Below, piece by piece: positions 8,994 to 18,009 of a stretch of DNA of 64,000 nt. The notes under the pieces were generated by a model. That model worked only from the letters and a program-made list of their open reading frames with translations, was not told the origin of the DNA and ran no database searches. The position numbers were made by a program, and so were the translations under genes. This stretch comes from Rhodothalassiaceae bacterium (GTDB lineage: Bacteria; Pseudomonadota; Alphaproteobacteria; Sphingomonadales; Rhodothalassiaceae), in NCBI GenBank assembly GCA_026004935.1, contig BPKC01000001.1, positions 310,001 to 374,000 on the forward strand, given 5' to 3'. Positions within the stretch are counted from its first letter, which is position 1; every line of letters starts with the position of its first letter.

Positions 8994-10159
8994 GCGCCCG
9001 GCTCCCCGGCCGGGGCGGGATAGTGCCGGCCCTTCCAGCCGCCGCGCCTGCCCCTGTGGTGGTCCCACGCCGAATGGATGGTCATCGCCAGAAACAGCAG
9101 CGCGGCCACCGGCAGCAGCGGCGCAAGCCAGCCCGGCGCGCCCTCGCGCGCGAGCGAGGGGGCGAAGGTGATCGCCATCAGCGCCCATGCTGCGGCGCCC
9201 GCCGCCACCGTGGCCGGCCCGCCGCCCGCGATCGCGGCGAACGGCGGCAGGGCCGTCAGCCAGAGCATGCCGACAACGGTGCCGAGAAGCCGCGGCGGCG
9301 AATGGCCGAGCTCGGTGTAGGCGGTGCGGCGGACCATGTTCCAGATGTCCGCAAGACCCCGGTAGCTTCTCAGACTGATGCTCGTCGGCGACAGCTGCAG
9401 CCACAGCCGCGCGCCCCGGGCGGCCAGCCGCCGCGCCAGCGTGCAGTCGTCGATCAGGGCATCCCGCCAGGCGGCGAAGCCGCCGGCCGCCTCGAGCGCC
9501 GAGCGGGAAACCAGAATGGACCCGCCGGCCGCCGCCGGCCGCCGCCCCGTCTTCACCCGGTGGAAGGGATAGAGCAGGCGGAAGAAGTAGACGAAGGCCG
9601 GGATCAGCAGCCGCGCAAAGACGCCGCGGGAATCGAGCCGCACCATCTCCGAGACCATGTCGCGGTCATGGGCCTCGGCAATGGCGACGAGCCGCGCGAG
9701 CGTGCCCGGCGGATGCCAGATGTCCGCATCCGTCAGCCACAGCCGGTCGGCGTCGCGCGCGAGCGGGTGGCGCCGCGCCTGCTCCAGCGCCCACAGCTTG
9801 CCGCTCCAGCCGGCCGGAAGCGGCGCGCCCCGGATGACGGCGGTCTCCACCCCGGGCGGCGCGGTCCGCAGCACGGCCTCGGCCCGCTCCGCGGTGCCGT
9901 CGGTGCTCTCGTCGTCGACGACGATGATGCGCAGCCGGAAGGGCCCGGACTGGGCGATGAGCCCGGCGAGCGTGGTGGCGATCGCGCCGGCCTCGTTGCG
10001 CGCCGGCACCAGCGCCGCGACCACGGGCGCGCGGCCGCCCCCATCGGGCACCGCGGGTGCGGGCGCCTCGCCGCCGTCCCACCAGAAGCGGCCGTGGGCG
10101 AGGAAGAGGTAGACCCAGGCGGCGAGCGCCGCGAGTGTCGCCGGCAGCAGAAAGCTCAT
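8990..10159 (-). CDS. hpnB: Hopanoid-associated glycosyltransferase HpnB
   Basis: A 389-residue family-2 glycosyltransferase with an N-terminal membrane helix (MSFLLPATLAALAAWVYLFL) and several C-terminal hydrophobic segments (about 315-370). The nucleotide-sugar domain shows VPARNEAGAIATTLAG, IIVVDDESTDGTAE and the acidic motif LTDADIWHP, followed by ALIDDCTLARRLAARG. HpnB is repeatedly found in hopanoid clusters; its sugar donor and acceptor are not well established. It overlaps hpnC by 4 bp upstream and hpnD by 4 bp downstream. It probably acts at the cytoplasmic face of the inner membrane. Confidence 0.92.
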   Translation of the reverse strand: MSFLLPATLAALAAWVYLFLAHGRFWWDGGEAPAPAVPDGGGRAPVVAALVPARNEAGAIATTLAGLIAQSGPFRLRIIVVDDESTDGTAERAEAVLRTAPPGVETAVIRGAPLPAGWSGKLWALEQARRHPLARDADRLWLTDADIWHPPGTLARLVAIAEAHDRDMVSEMVRLDSRGVFARLLIPAFVYFFRLLYPFHRVKTGRRPAAAGGSILVSRSALEAAGGFAAWRDALIDDCTLARRLAARGARLWLQLSPTSISLRSYRGLADIWNMVRRTAYTELGHSPPRLLGTVVGMLWLTALPPFAAIAGGGPATVAAGAAAWALMAITFAPSLAREGAPGWLAPLLPVAALLFLAMTIHSAWDHHRGRRGGWKGRHYPAPAGEPGA

Positions 10160-11055
10160 CGCCCGCGCGCCCCCGCTCGCGGCCGGCGGAAGATGAGCCG
10201 CACGAGCGCGGCCAGCCCCGTCGCGACCGATTGCGGGCGCGCGAGCACGACCCGCTCGGCCAGCGGATCGCGGCGCATGAGTTCGCGCACGAGCCGCTTC
10301 GCCAGCGCGAGAATCACCGCGGATTCGGCGGCCAGCCGCGGCGAGGCGAGGCCCAGCGGCAGCGCCTCGGCCCTCTCGTTCAGGGCGGCCGCGCCGGCCG
10401 CACAGCGCCGGATGACGGCCTTCAGCGGCTCCGGCGCCGCCGGCCGGCCCAGCATCGCGACATCCGCCCCGGCCTCGCGCATCCACTCCAGCGGCAGATA
10501 GACCCGGTCGAGCCGGCGGTAGTCGTCGCCGCAGTCCTGGAGATGGTTGATCACCTGCAGGCTGTTGCACAGCGCGTCGTTGGCCGGCCAGAGATCCCGG
10601 GATTCGCCGTGAAGGTCGAGAAGATAGCGCCCCACCGGCGCGGCCGAGCGGTCGCAGTAGTCGATGAGCTCGGCCCAGCTCTCGTAGCGGTTCTTGACCG
10701 CATCCTGCTTGAAGGCCGAGATGAGGTCGAGACAGTGGCGCACCGGCACGCCGGTTTCCTCCAGGCTGGCCCTCATGGCCCGGGCCTTCGGAATCTCGGG
10801 CGCATCCGGGTCTCCGCGCACGGCGGCCGCGAAGGCATCGAGCCGGCGGCATTTTTCCTCCGGTGCGAGTTCGGGATTGTCGGCGATGTCGTCGATGGCG
10901 CGCGCAAACGCGTAGAAGGTCGCCACATGCGGCCGCAGCCGCCGCGCGATGAGAAAGGAGCCGACGGGAAAGTTCTCGTCGGCCGCGCCCTTGCCCGAGG
11001 GCGTCTCGATCGCCGCCGCCGGCCCGCCGATCGGGATCCCGCTTTCCGCATCCAT
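10156..11055 (-). CDS. hpnC: Hydroxysqualene synthase HpnC
   Basis: A 299-residue squalene synthase-like enzyme that converts presqualene diphosphate to hydroxysqualene. The DDxxD motif is in FARAIDDIADNPEL and the second acidic motif in NHLQDCGDDYRRLDRVYLP. HpnC-type ENFPVGSFLIARRLRPHV is near the N-terminus. Two ATGs are possible, at 11061 and 11055. GAAGAG lies 6 bases before the second, so 11055 is preferred. It is the first gene of the minus-strand hopanoid operon, and the roughly 220 bp to hpnA on the other strand must contain both promoters. I see no clear promoter hexamers there. Confidence 0.94.
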   Translation of the reverse strand: MDAESGIPIGGPAAAIETPSGKGAADENFPVGSFLIARRLRPHVATFYAFARAIDDIADNPELAPEEKCRRLDAFAAAVRGDPDAPEIPKARAMRASLEETGVPVRHCLDLISAFKQDAVKNRYESWAELIDYCDRSAAPVGRYLLDLHGESRDLWPANDALCNSLQVINHLQDCGDDYRRLDRVYLPLEWMREAGADVAMLGRPAAPEPLKAVIRRCAAGAAALNERAEALPLGLASPRLAAESAVILALAKRLVRELMRRDPLAERVVLARPQSVATGLAALVRLIFRRPRAGARGR

Positions 11056-11279
11056 CGCCATCTCTTCCGGCTGAGCGCGTGACCGCCGCCGTCCGCCCGT
11101 CATGCGGTGACGCGCGCCATATCCGGGACGGCCGCCCGGCGGCAAGGACCCGCCGCCGGCCCCGGGCCGCCGCAATCTTGCCAGACCGTGACGATAGGGG
11201 CATTGTCGCGCGAAATCCAGAAGGCGTGCGGATGCGGATGCCCGCACGCAGGCGGCAGCGGGTCGAGACGGGGGACGCC

Positions 11280-12302
11280 ATGACCAAGGCGCTGGTGACC
11301 GGTGCGGCGGGCTTCGTGGGCTCGGCCGTGGTCCATGCCCTGGTGCGCGAGGGGATCGCGGTGCGCGCGCTGGTGCGGCCGAGCTCGCATGTCTGGACGC
11401 TGGACGGCCTGCCGGTGGAGCGGGTCGTCGGCGACCTGCGCGATCCGGCCTGCCGGCGGGCGGTCGTGCGGGGCGTGGATGCGCTCTTTCATGTCGCGGC
11501 GGACTACCGCCTGTGGGTGCGCGATCCGGCGCCGCTTTACGAGACGAACGTGGCGGCGACGGAGGCGCTCTTCCGTGACGCGCTCGATGCGGGGGTCGCG
11601 CGCATCGTCCACACGAGCACGGTCGCGACGCTTCGCCCGCGCAAGGATGGCCGGCCCGCGGACGAGAGCGACCGCGGCGGGCTTGCCGACATGATCGGCC
11701 ATTACAAGCGCTCGAAATTCCTCGCCGAGGAGGCGGCGCTCAAACTCGCCCGCGAAGAGCGGGCGCCGATCGTCATCGTCCAGCCGTCCTCGCCGGTGGG
11801 CCCGCGGGATGCGCGCCCCACCCCGACGGGCCGGATCATCGTCGAGGCCGCCTGCGGCCGCATGCCGGCCTATGTCGCGACGGGGCTCAACATCGTGCAT
11901 GTGGACGATGTCGCAGCCGGTCATCTGCTCGCCTGGCGGAAGGGCCGGGTCGGCGAGCGCTACATCCTGGGCGGCGAGAATCTTGAGCTGAAGGACATTC
12001 TCGCCCTCATCGCGGAGCTGACCGGCGCGCGCCCGCCGCGCTGGCGGCTGCCGCTTGCGCTCGTGCGGCCGGTCGCCGCCGCCTGCGAGGCCGCGGCCCG
12101 GGTGCTGCCCGGCTTCGAACCCTTCGTCAACCGCGAGGCGGTGCGCATGGCGGAATACCGGATGTTCTTCTCCAGCGCGAAGGCCTCGGCCGCGCTCGGC
12201 TACCGCGCCCGGCCCGCGCGCGCGGCGATCGGGGACGCGCTCGACTGGTTCCACGCCTTCGGCTACATTCCCTGCGCACCGGTCCACCGCAGGGCCGCCT
12301 GA
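11280..12302 (+). CDS. hpnA: Hopanoid-associated sugar epimerase HpnA
   Basis: A 340-residue extended short-chain dehydrogenase. The NAD(P)-binding motif TGAAGFVGSAVV is at residues 7-18 and the catalytic Tyr-Lys in YKRSK (about 142-146), with HTSTVATL supplying the Ser/Thr region. The HpnA subgroup signature QPSSPVGPRDARPTPTGRII is visible. It is thought to supply or modify the sugar for hopanoid side chains, although the exact reaction is unsettled. The ATG at 11280 has GGGGGA nearby; an in-frame ATG at 11229 would add a non-conserved basic leader. It is transcribed away from the hpnC operon and is followed after 21 bp by the LOG-family gene. Confidence 0.93.
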   Translation: MTKALVTGAAGFVGSAVVHALVREGIAVRALVRPSSHVWTLDGLPVERVVGDLRDPACRRAVVRGVDALFHVAADYRLWVRDPAPLYETNVAATEALFRDALDAGVARIVHTSTVATLRPRKDGRPADESDRGGLADMIGHYKRSKFLAEEAALKLAREERAPIVIVQPSSPVGPRDARPTPTGRIIVEAACGRMPAYVATGLNIVHVDDVAAGHLLAWRKGRVGERYILGGENLELKDILALIAELTGARPPRWRLPLALVRPVAAACEAAARVLPGFEPFVNREAVRMAEYRMFFSSAKASAALGYRARPARAAIGDALDWFHAFGYIPCAPVHRRAA

Positions 12303-12323
12303 GAAAGAGAAGGTCCAGGGCCG

Positions 12324-13169
12324 ATGTCATCCAGACGGCGCCGGGGCGAGGATTGCCGCCGCCCATCGCCCTTTCCCTCGGCAAGCGAGGACCGCCGGCA
12401 TGCGCGCCGGCCCGGCCGGCGGCTGCCCCAGACCCGCTCGCCGAGCTACCGGCTGGCCTATGACGATCCGGCCTTTCTCGCGCGTGACGAGCTCAGAGGC
12501 ATCCGGCTCGCCCTCGAATACGAGAAGCCCGAGCTCATCCTCGAGGATGCGGGCATCGACGAGACGATCGTGATCTTCGGCTCGGCCCGCGCGCCCGCCG
12601 ATGACGACGAGGCGGCCGCGGACGACCCGCGGCGGGACGACTATCGCGCCGCCCGCCGGCTCGCGCGGATGATCTCGCGCGCCCGCCGGGTCAGCGGCGG
12701 CGGGCCGGTGGTGGTCACCGGCGGCGGGCCGGGCATCATGGAGGCGGGCAACCGCGGGGCCGCCGAGGAGGGCGCGCCCTCCATCGGTCTCAACATCGTC
12801 ATCCCCCACGAGCAGGTGCCCAATTCCTGGATCACACCGAAGTTTTCTTTTCTTTTCCACTACTTCGCCATCCGGAAGATGCACTTCCTGCTGCGCGCGC
12901 GGGCGGTGGTGTTCTTTCCCGGCGGCTTCGGGACGCTGGACGAGCTGTTCGAGACGCTGACCCTGCTGCAGACCGGGCGGCTCAGGCCCACGCCCATCCT
13001 GCTCTACCGCCGCGCCTTCTGGGATGCCGTCATCGGCTGGGACCGGCTCGTCGCCGAAGGCATGATCGATCCGGCCGATCGCGCGCTCGTGCGCCATGTG
13101 GAAAGCGCGGAGGAAGCCTTCGCGGCGCTGGTGGATGCGGGCGTGATCGCGGCCGCGCCGGCGCCCTGA
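12324..13169 (+). CDS. LOG-family protein (TIGR00730-type phosphoribohydrolase)
   Basis: A 281-residue Rossmann-like protein of the LOG/lysine-decarboxylase-like family. Seen: VTGGGPGIMEAGNRGA and PGGFGTLDELFETLTLLQTGR, where PGGxGTxxE is the hallmark. Characterised relatives are cytokinin riboside 5'-monophosphate phosphoribohydrolases; most bacterial members probably act on nucleoside monophosphates. The N-terminal 100 residues are longer than in short LOG proteins and are Arg-rich at the start, so the true start may lie downstream. It follows hpnA in the same direction. Its TGA abuts the reverse-strand stop of hemN, giving TGATCA. No link to hopanoids is known. Confidence 0.85.
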   Translation: MSSRRRRGEDCRRPSPFPSASEDRRHARRPGRRLPQTRSPSYRLAYDDPAFLARDELRGIRLALEYEKPELILEDAGIDETIVIFGSARAPADDDEAAADDPRRDDYRAARRLARMISRARRVSGGGPVVVTGGGPGIMEAGNRGAAEEGAPSIGLNIVIPHEQVPNSWITPKFSFLFHYFAIRKMHFLLRARAVVFFPGGFGTLDELFETLTLLQTGRLRPTPILLYRRAFWDAVIGWDRLVAEGMIDPADRALVRHVESAEEAFAALVDAGVIAAAPAP

Positions 13170-14570
13170 TCACACCGCCAGCGCGTGGCGCGGCGGCGCA
13201 TCCGCGGCCGTCCCGCCGAAGAGACCCGCCATCTTCGGGTCGATCGCCGCGGCCGCCAAGCGCGCCAGCGGCCGCGCAGGGGGCCGCAGCATCACCCGCC
13301 GGCCGGCCAGCGTGACGAGGCCGTCGGCGGCCAGCATCTCAAGCCGCGCCAGCGCATCGTCGAGGCCGTCGGGCCCGCGTCCATGGGAAAGACAGACGGC
13401 GGCCAGGTCGCATGCGCCGTAGCACAGCAGCTCCATGATCGCCGCCGCCCGCAGGCGATCCTCATCGTCGAGCACATGGCCGCGCACCGTCGCGATCCCC
13501 TCCTCCGCCACCAGCCGGCGATGATCGTCGAGGCGCACGGCATTCTGGGCGTAGCCCTCGGGAAAGCGGGAGATCGCACTGGCGCCGAGCCCCAGGACGA
13601 CCGCGGCGGGATCGTCGGTGAATCCCTGGAAGTTGCGGACGAGACGCCCCTCCTGGAGCGCCCGGGCCAGCCCGTCGTCGGCGCGCGCGAAATGGTCGAA
13701 GCCGACCGGCACGTATCCCGCCTCCTCGAGGGTGCGGGCGATCGCCGCCGCCTGGGCCCAGCGGGTGTGCGGATCGGGCAGGGCGTCTTCGGGCAGCAGC
13801 CGCTGATGCCGCTTCATCCAGGGCACATGGGCGTAGCCGAAGACCGCGATCCGGTGCGGGCCCATGGCGGCCGCCAGCCGGGCGCTCTCGCGCACGCCGG
13901 CGACGCTCTGGTGCGGCAGGCCGTACATGAGGTCGAAGCCGATGCGGGTGATCCCCGCGCTGCGCAGGACGGCCACCGCCCGGCGGACGAGATCGGCCGG
14001 CTGCGGCCGGTTGATCGCCTGCTGGACGGCGGGGTCGAAGTCCTGGACGCCGAGCGAGACGCGGTTGACCCCGAGGCGCGCGAGATGCGCCGCCTGGGCG
14101 GGGGTGACGAGGCGCGGGTCGAGCTCGGCGGCGATCTCGTCGGCCTCCTCCAGCGCGAAATGCCGCCGCAGCGCCGCGAACAGCCGCTCAAGCTGCGTCA
14201 GCGTCAGCGCATTCGGCGTCCCGCCGCCCAGATGCAGCCGCGCCACCGGCTGCCGCCGGCCGATGAGCCGGCCGACCGCCGCCATCTCCGCGACGAGGTC
14301 GTCGAGATAGCGGTCCACGCGGCCCGCGCGGCGGGTGATCGTCGTGTGGCAGCCGCAGTACCAGCACAGCTGCGGACAGAAGGGCAGATGCACATACAGC
14401 GAGATCCGCTCGCCGGCCGGGATCGCGGCCAGCCACAGCCGCACGCGCGCGGGCGCGAGCGGCGCAAACCGGTCGGCCGTCGGATAGCTCGTATAGCGCG
14501 GCAGCCGCGCGGCGAGATAGCGCGCGGGAAACGGGAAGCGGGAATCCGAATCGGCCGCAATGCTCTTCAT
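13170..14570 (-). CDS. hemN: Oxygen-independent coproporphyrinogen III oxidase
   Basis: A 466-residue radical SAM enzyme that decarboxylates coproporphyrinogen III to protoporphyrinogen IX without oxygen. The cluster motif CxxxCxxC is in FCPQLCWYC (Cys65, Cys69, Cys72). YTSYPTADRF near residue 26 and GGGTPNALT downstream are typical of true HemN rather than HemW. The ATG at 14570 gives the standard N-terminus. An FNR-type box lies 34 bp upstream, which fits induction under low oxygen. Together with hemE and hemJ elsewhere in the window this covers three late steps of haem synthesis. Confidence 0.95.
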   Translation of the reverse strand: MKSIAADSDSRFPFPARYLAARLPRYTSYPTADRFAPLAPARVRLWLAAIPAGERISLYVHLPFCPQLCWYCGCHTTITRRAGRVDRYLDDLVAEMAAVGRLIGRRQPVARLHLGGGTPNALTLTQLERLFAALRRHFALEEADEIAAELDPRLVTPAQAAHLARLGVNRVSLGVQDFDPAVQQAINRPQPADLVRRAVAVLRSAGITRIGFDLMYGLPHQSVAGVRESARLAAAMGPHRIAVFGYAHVPWMKRHQRLLPEDALPDPHTRWAQAAAIARTLEEAGYVPVGFDHFARADDGLARALQEGRLVRNFQGFTDDPAAVVLGLGASAISRFPEGYAQNAVRLDDHRRLVAEEGIATVRGHVLDDEDRLRAAAIMELLCYGACDLAAVCLSHGRGPDGLDDALARLEMLAADGLVTLAGRRVMLRPPARPLARLAAAAIDPKMAGLFGGTAADAPPRHALAV

Positions 14571-14603
14571 GCGACCATCCTGCCCGCGCGCGGGCCCCGC
14601 ACC

Positions 14604-14617
14604 TTGACATGGATCAA
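14604..14617. promoter_or_regulatory. FNR/FnrL-type operator upstream of hemN
   Basis: TTGACATGGATCAA fits the FNR consensus TTGAY-N4-RTCAA on both half-sites. It lies 34 bp upstream of the hemN start, within activating distance. hemN is a classical FNR/FnrL target in alphaproteobacteria. It could also affect the divergent pstS promoter, whose start codon is 111 bp away. Confidence 0.7.
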
Positions 14618-14636
14618 ATCCGCTTCGCGCCGCATG

Positions 14637-14654
14637 ATTCAACATTCGTTGAAT
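14637..14654. promoter_or_regulatory. 18-bp perfect inverted repeat, candidate operator of the pst-arsR operon
   Basis: ATTCAACATTCGTTGAAT is two 7-bp arms, perfectly complementary, around a 4-base centre, in the hemN/pstS divergent region, 73 bp before the pstS start. The AT-rich ATTCAA arms resemble operators of ArsR/SmtB-type regulators, and one such gene ends this operon. The pairing with that protein is inference. It does not match a Pho box. Confidence 0.5.
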
Positions 14655-14727
14655 TCAATGGACATCGAGGCGCGGATGCGCTAGCCCGCGACCGGGTCGG
14701 CAGGGGACGGGACGGAAAGGGGCGGCC

Positions 14728-15567
14728 ATGCCCGGGTTCCGGTTGCGGCGGGGCGCGCTGCTGGGCGCCGGCCTTCTGCTGCTGATTTCGTCCTGCGAGC
14801 GCGGCGAGGCGCCGGTGCGGCTTTCGGGCTCCAGCACCATTGCGCCGGTCGCGGCCGAGATCGCGCAGAGCGCGCGCGCGGGGCCGGGCCTTCCCCCCAT
14901 CACCGTTACCGCCGGCGGCTCGGGCAAAGGGCTCGCCGATCTCGCGCGCGGGGTCGCCGACATCGCCATGGTCTCGCGGCCGCTCGGCCGCGACGAGCAG
15001 GCGGGCCTGTTTGCGCTTGCCGTCGCGCGCGACCGCATCGCGGTCGTCGTCCACCGCACCAATCCCGTCCGGACGCTTTCGGCCGAGGCGCTTCGTGCCA
15101 TCTATACCGGCCGCGTGACGCGCTGGCGCGAGCTCGGCGTCGATTTCGACGCCCCCGTCATCGCGATCGAGAAGGCGGCCGGCCGCGGCACCCATGTCGC
15201 CTTCCACGCGGCGCTCGGCCTCGGCGAGCCGGCAGCCGGCGCGGCCGCCATCGTCGGCGCCAACGCCGAGGTGATCGCGGCGGCGGCCCGCACGCCGGGG
15301 GCCGTCGGCTATGTCTCGGCCGGCATGCTGGACGCGGCGACCGCGGCCGGCGAGCCGGTGCGCGCGCTCGCGCTGCCGGCGGATCTGGCGGCGCGGCTCG
15401 ATCGGCCGCTGCTTCTCGTCACCCGCGATCCCCCCGGCCCGCGCCTGCGGGCGGTGCTCGCCCTCTTCTGCGGCGCCGATGCCGCCCGCCGGCTCGCCCG
15501 TTGGGGCTTCTCACCCGTCGATGACTGCGCCAGCCGCCTCGCCCGGGCCAAAGGACCCGCGCGATGA
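14728..15567 (+). CDS. Phosphate-type ABC transporter substrate-binding lipoprotein (PstS-like)
   Basis: A 279-residue binding protein. The N-terminus is a lipoprotein signal (basic start, LLGAGLLLLISSC, with lipidated Cys about residue 23), so it should be membrane-tethered in the periplasm. The ligand-binding motifs of the phosphate-binding family are visible: LSGSSTIAPVAAEIA, TAGGSGKGLADLARGVADIA and IYTGRVTRW. It is shorter than typical PstS (about 340). Its stop overlaps the next gene by 4 bp. Phosphate is the likely ligand by family, but another oxyanion is possible. Confidence 0.8.
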   Translation: MPGFRLRRGALLGAGLLLLISSCERGEAPVRLSGSSTIAPVAAEIAQSARAGPGLPPITVTAGGSGKGLADLARGVADIAMVSRPLGRDEQAGLFALAVARDRIAVVVHRTNPVRTLSAEALRAIYTGRVTRWRELGVDFDAPVIAIEKAAGRGTHVAFHAALGLGEPAAGAAAIVGANAEVIAAAARTPGAVGYVSAGMLDAATAAGEPVRALALPADLAARLDRPLLLVTRDPPGPRLRAVLALFCGADAARRLARWGFSPVDDCASRLARAKGPAR

Positions 15568-16388
15568 GCGCCCGCCCGCGCGCACGCGCCGCCTTCCTGC
15601 TCACCCTGCCGCTTGCCGGGGCGGCGCTGCTGTTGCCGGCAAGCCTTGCGCGCGTCGTCGTGGATGGCGCGCAGAGCCTCGCACCCCTGCCGCCGGAGGC
15701 ATGGCGGGTTCTGGCGCAGACGGTCTCGACCAGCCTCGTGCTCGCCCTCGTCGCAACCGCGCTCGCGCTGGCGCCGGCCGTCACGCTCGCCCGGCTCGTC
15801 TTCGCCCACGCGGACCGGCCGGCGGCGCGCGTCCTGCACCGTCTGCTGGCGGCGACGGCGGCGCTGCCGTCGATCGTCATCGCGCTCGCCGCGCTCGCCG
15901 CCTTCGCCCCCGTCCTCTCCCGGATGATCGCTTCACCCTATCATCTGGCGCTGGCCGCGCTGGGTCTGGCGCTGCTCGCCTGTCCGGTGCTGGCGATCGG
16001 GCTTCTCGGTGCGGCCGAAAGCGGGCGCGCACGCGCCGAGCCGGCGGCGGCGGCCCTCGGCCTGTCGCTGGCGGGCCGGGCCTTCGCGCTCTATCTGCGC
16101 TGCGCCCGCGACTGGACGGCGGCGGCGGCGCTGTGGACGGTGCTGCGCCTCGTCGGCGAGACGATGGTGGTGCTGCTGCTGTCCGGCAACCGCCCGGCCT
16201 GGCCGCTGCTGCCGCAGAAGGCGGTGCTGGCGGCGACCGCCGACATCGCGCTGAACGCCGGCGAGGCGCCGCCCGCGCTCTGGGCGCCGCTTCTGCTCGA
16301 GGCGCTCGCCCTGATCGCGATCGCCTGCGGCCTGTCGCTCGCGGTCCGCCGCCTGCGCCGGGGCGGGCGCAAGGGCGTCGCGCCGTGA
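15564..16388 (+). CDS. Pst-type ABC transporter permease (PstC-like)
   Basis: A 274-residue inner-membrane permease with about six hydrophobic segments. The permease loop region reads LGLSLAGRAFALYLRCARDW, close to the EAA loop, and LRLVGETMVVLLLSGN matches the conserved GET segment of PstC/PstA proteins. The start overlaps the binding-protein stop by 4 bp, and its own TGA lies inside the GTGA that starts the next gene. It is annotated as PstC-like by order. Confidence 0.78.
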   Translation: MSARPRARAAFLLTLPLAGAALLLPASLARVVVDGAQSLAPLPPEAWRVLAQTVSTSLVLALVATALALAPAVTLARLVFAHADRPAARVLHRLLAATAALPSIVIALAALAAFAPVLSRMIASPYHLALAALGLALLACPVLAIGLLGAAESGRARAEPAAAALGLSLAGRAFALYLRCARDWTAAAALWTVLRLVGETMVVLLLSGNRPAWPLLPQKAVLAATADIALNAGEAPPALWAPLLLEALALIAIACGLSLAVRRLRRGGRKGVAP

Positions 16389-17200
16389 GCGGGTGCGCCC
16401 GCATCCGGGCCCGGGCCCGCGCCGTTCTGCGCGCCGCGGCGGCCCTTGCCGCCATCGCCTTCCTGCTCTGCGCCTGGCTGCCCGTCGCGGGCGGCATCCC
16501 GGGCGCGCTCCGGCCCTCCTTCCTGCTCGCGCCGCCGGCGCTGCTCGGGGCGGCGGGCGGCATCGGCCCGATCCTCCTTGCCAGCCTGCTGCTGGCCGGG
16601 CTTGCGGCGGTGATCGCCATCCTGCTGGCGCTGCCGGCGGGCATCGGGCTGTGGCTGGCGCGCGGCCGCAGCGGATGGGGCGAGACCCTCGCCGACATGC
16701 TGATCGCGGTGCCCTCGATCGTCTACGGCCTCGCCGCCCTCGCGCTCGCGGGAGCCCTGGGCGCCGGGCCGTCGCTCATCCTCGGCGCGCTCACCCTCGC
16801 CCTCATCGTCCTGCCCTGGCTTGCGCGCGGGGTGGGAGAGGCGCTGGCCGGCCTCGACCCGCGCTGGAATCTCGCCGCGGCGGCGCTGGGACTGCCGCTT
16901 CGCGTCTCGCTCGCCCGGGTCCTGTGGCCGCAGGCCCGGGGCGCGATCCGCGAGGCCGTGCTGCTGGCCATCGGCCGCGCGGCGGGCGAGACGGCGGCGC
17001 TGCTGCTCGCGCTCGGCAGCGGCTTCGGCGACGGAATCTCGCTCCTCGAACCGCAGCGGGTGCTCACCGTCCACATCACCGAGCTTGCGCTCCACGTCCC
17101 GGGCGGTCGGCCGCAGGCGCTGGCCTCGGCGGCGGTGCTGGCGCTGGCCGTGCTCGTCCTCGAGTGGCCGCTTCTCGCGCGAGCCCGGAGGGCGCCATGA
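16385..17200 (+). CDS. Pst-type ABC transporter permease (PstA-like)
   Basis: A 271-residue membrane protein beginning with GTG at 16385, chosen because the GTGA overlap with the previous stop is the same coupling used throughout this operon. Hydrophobic helices are clear (AVLRAAAALAAIAFLLCAW and others). AVPSIVYGLAALAL and AIGRAAGETAALLLALGSG are PstA signatures. The EAA-like loop is AALGLPLRVSLARVLWPQAR. Its stop overlaps the ATPase gene by 4 bp. Confidence 0.78.
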   Translation: MSGCARIRARARAVLRAAAALAAIAFLLCAWLPVAGGIPGALRPSFLLAPPALLGAAGGIGPILLASLLLAGLAAVIAILLALPAGIGLWLARGRSGWGETLADMLIAVPSIVYGLAALALAGALGAGPSLILGALTLALIVLPWLARGVGEALAGLDPRWNLAAAALGLPLRVSLARVLWPQARGAIREAVLLAIGRAAGETAALLLALGSGFGDGISLLEPQRVLTVHITELALHVPGGRPQALASAAVLALAVLVLEWPLLARARRAP

Positions 17201-18009
17201 CGGCGGCCGCGACCGCCCGCCCGGCACGCGCGCTGTTCCGGCTGGAGGGGCTCGCCGTCTCCTATCGCGGCCGGCCGGCGCTCAAGCCCGTCAGCGGCGA
17301 AATCGCCGAGGGCCGGCTCACCGCCATCGTCGGCCCTTCCGGCTGCGGCAAGTCCTCGCTGCTCATGGCGCTGAACCGCCTCGATCTCGAGACCCCGGGG
17401 GCCGAGGTAGCGGGCCGGCTGCTCTTCCGCGAGCGCGACCTCCTCGCCGATCCGGGCGACCTGCGCGCCCTGCGGCGCCGGCTCGCCCGGATCTTCCAGC
17501 AGCCGGCGGTGCTGCCGCTGTCGATCGGCGCGAACTTCGACCTGCCGCTCAAGGCCCATGGCGTGCGGGAGCCGGCGGCACGGCGGGCGCGCATGCGCGC
17601 GGCGCTGGAGACCGTGGGCCTTGCCGCCGAGCTGGACGGACGGCTCGAGACGCCCGCGCCGGAGCTCTCGGGCGGCCAGCAGCAGCGGCTGTGTCTGGCG
17701 CGCGCGCTGGCTCTCGAACCCGAGGTGCTGCTGCTCGACGAGCCCACGAGCCAGCTCGATCCCATCTCCGCCGCGCGCGTGGAGGAGGCGATCCGCGCGC
17801 TCAAGGACCGCGTCACGATCCTGCTCGTGACCCATGATCTCGCGCTCGCCGCCCGCCTTGCCGACGACCTCTGGTTCTTCTGGAGCGACGGCCGCGCCGG
17901 CTACTGCGCCGAGCAGGGCCCGGCACCGCGCCTCATCGGCCGGCCGCAAAGCCCCGAGCTTGCGCGCTTTCTCGCCGCGGCTCGCCTTGAGCGCGAAGGC
18001 GCGCTATGA
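17197..18009 (+). CDS. Pst-type ABC transporter ATP-binding protein (PstB-like)
   Basis: A 270-residue ABC ATPase. Walker A is GPSGCGKSSLLMALNRLD, including the NRLD stretch typical of PstB (family NRMND). The Q-loop region is RRLARIFQQPAVLPLS, the signature motif LSGGQQQRLCLARALA, Walker B VLLLDEPTSQLDP and the switch His in LVTHD. The QQQRLC form of the signature points to PstB rather than other importers. Its stop overlaps the arsR-like start by 4 bp. No phoU or phoB is present. Confidence 0.82.
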   Translation: MTAAATARPARALFRLEGLAVSYRGRPALKPVSGEIAEGRLTAIVGPSGCGKSSLLMALNRLDLETPGAEVAGRLLFRERDLLADPGDLRALRRRLARIFQQPAVLPLSIGANFDLPLKAHGVREPAARRARMRAALETVGLAAELDGRLETPAPELSGGQQQRLCLARALALEPEVLLLDEPTSQLDPISAARVEEAIRALKDRVTILLVTHDLALAARLADDLWFFWSDGRAGYCAEQGPAPRLIGRPQSPELARFLAAARLEREGAL

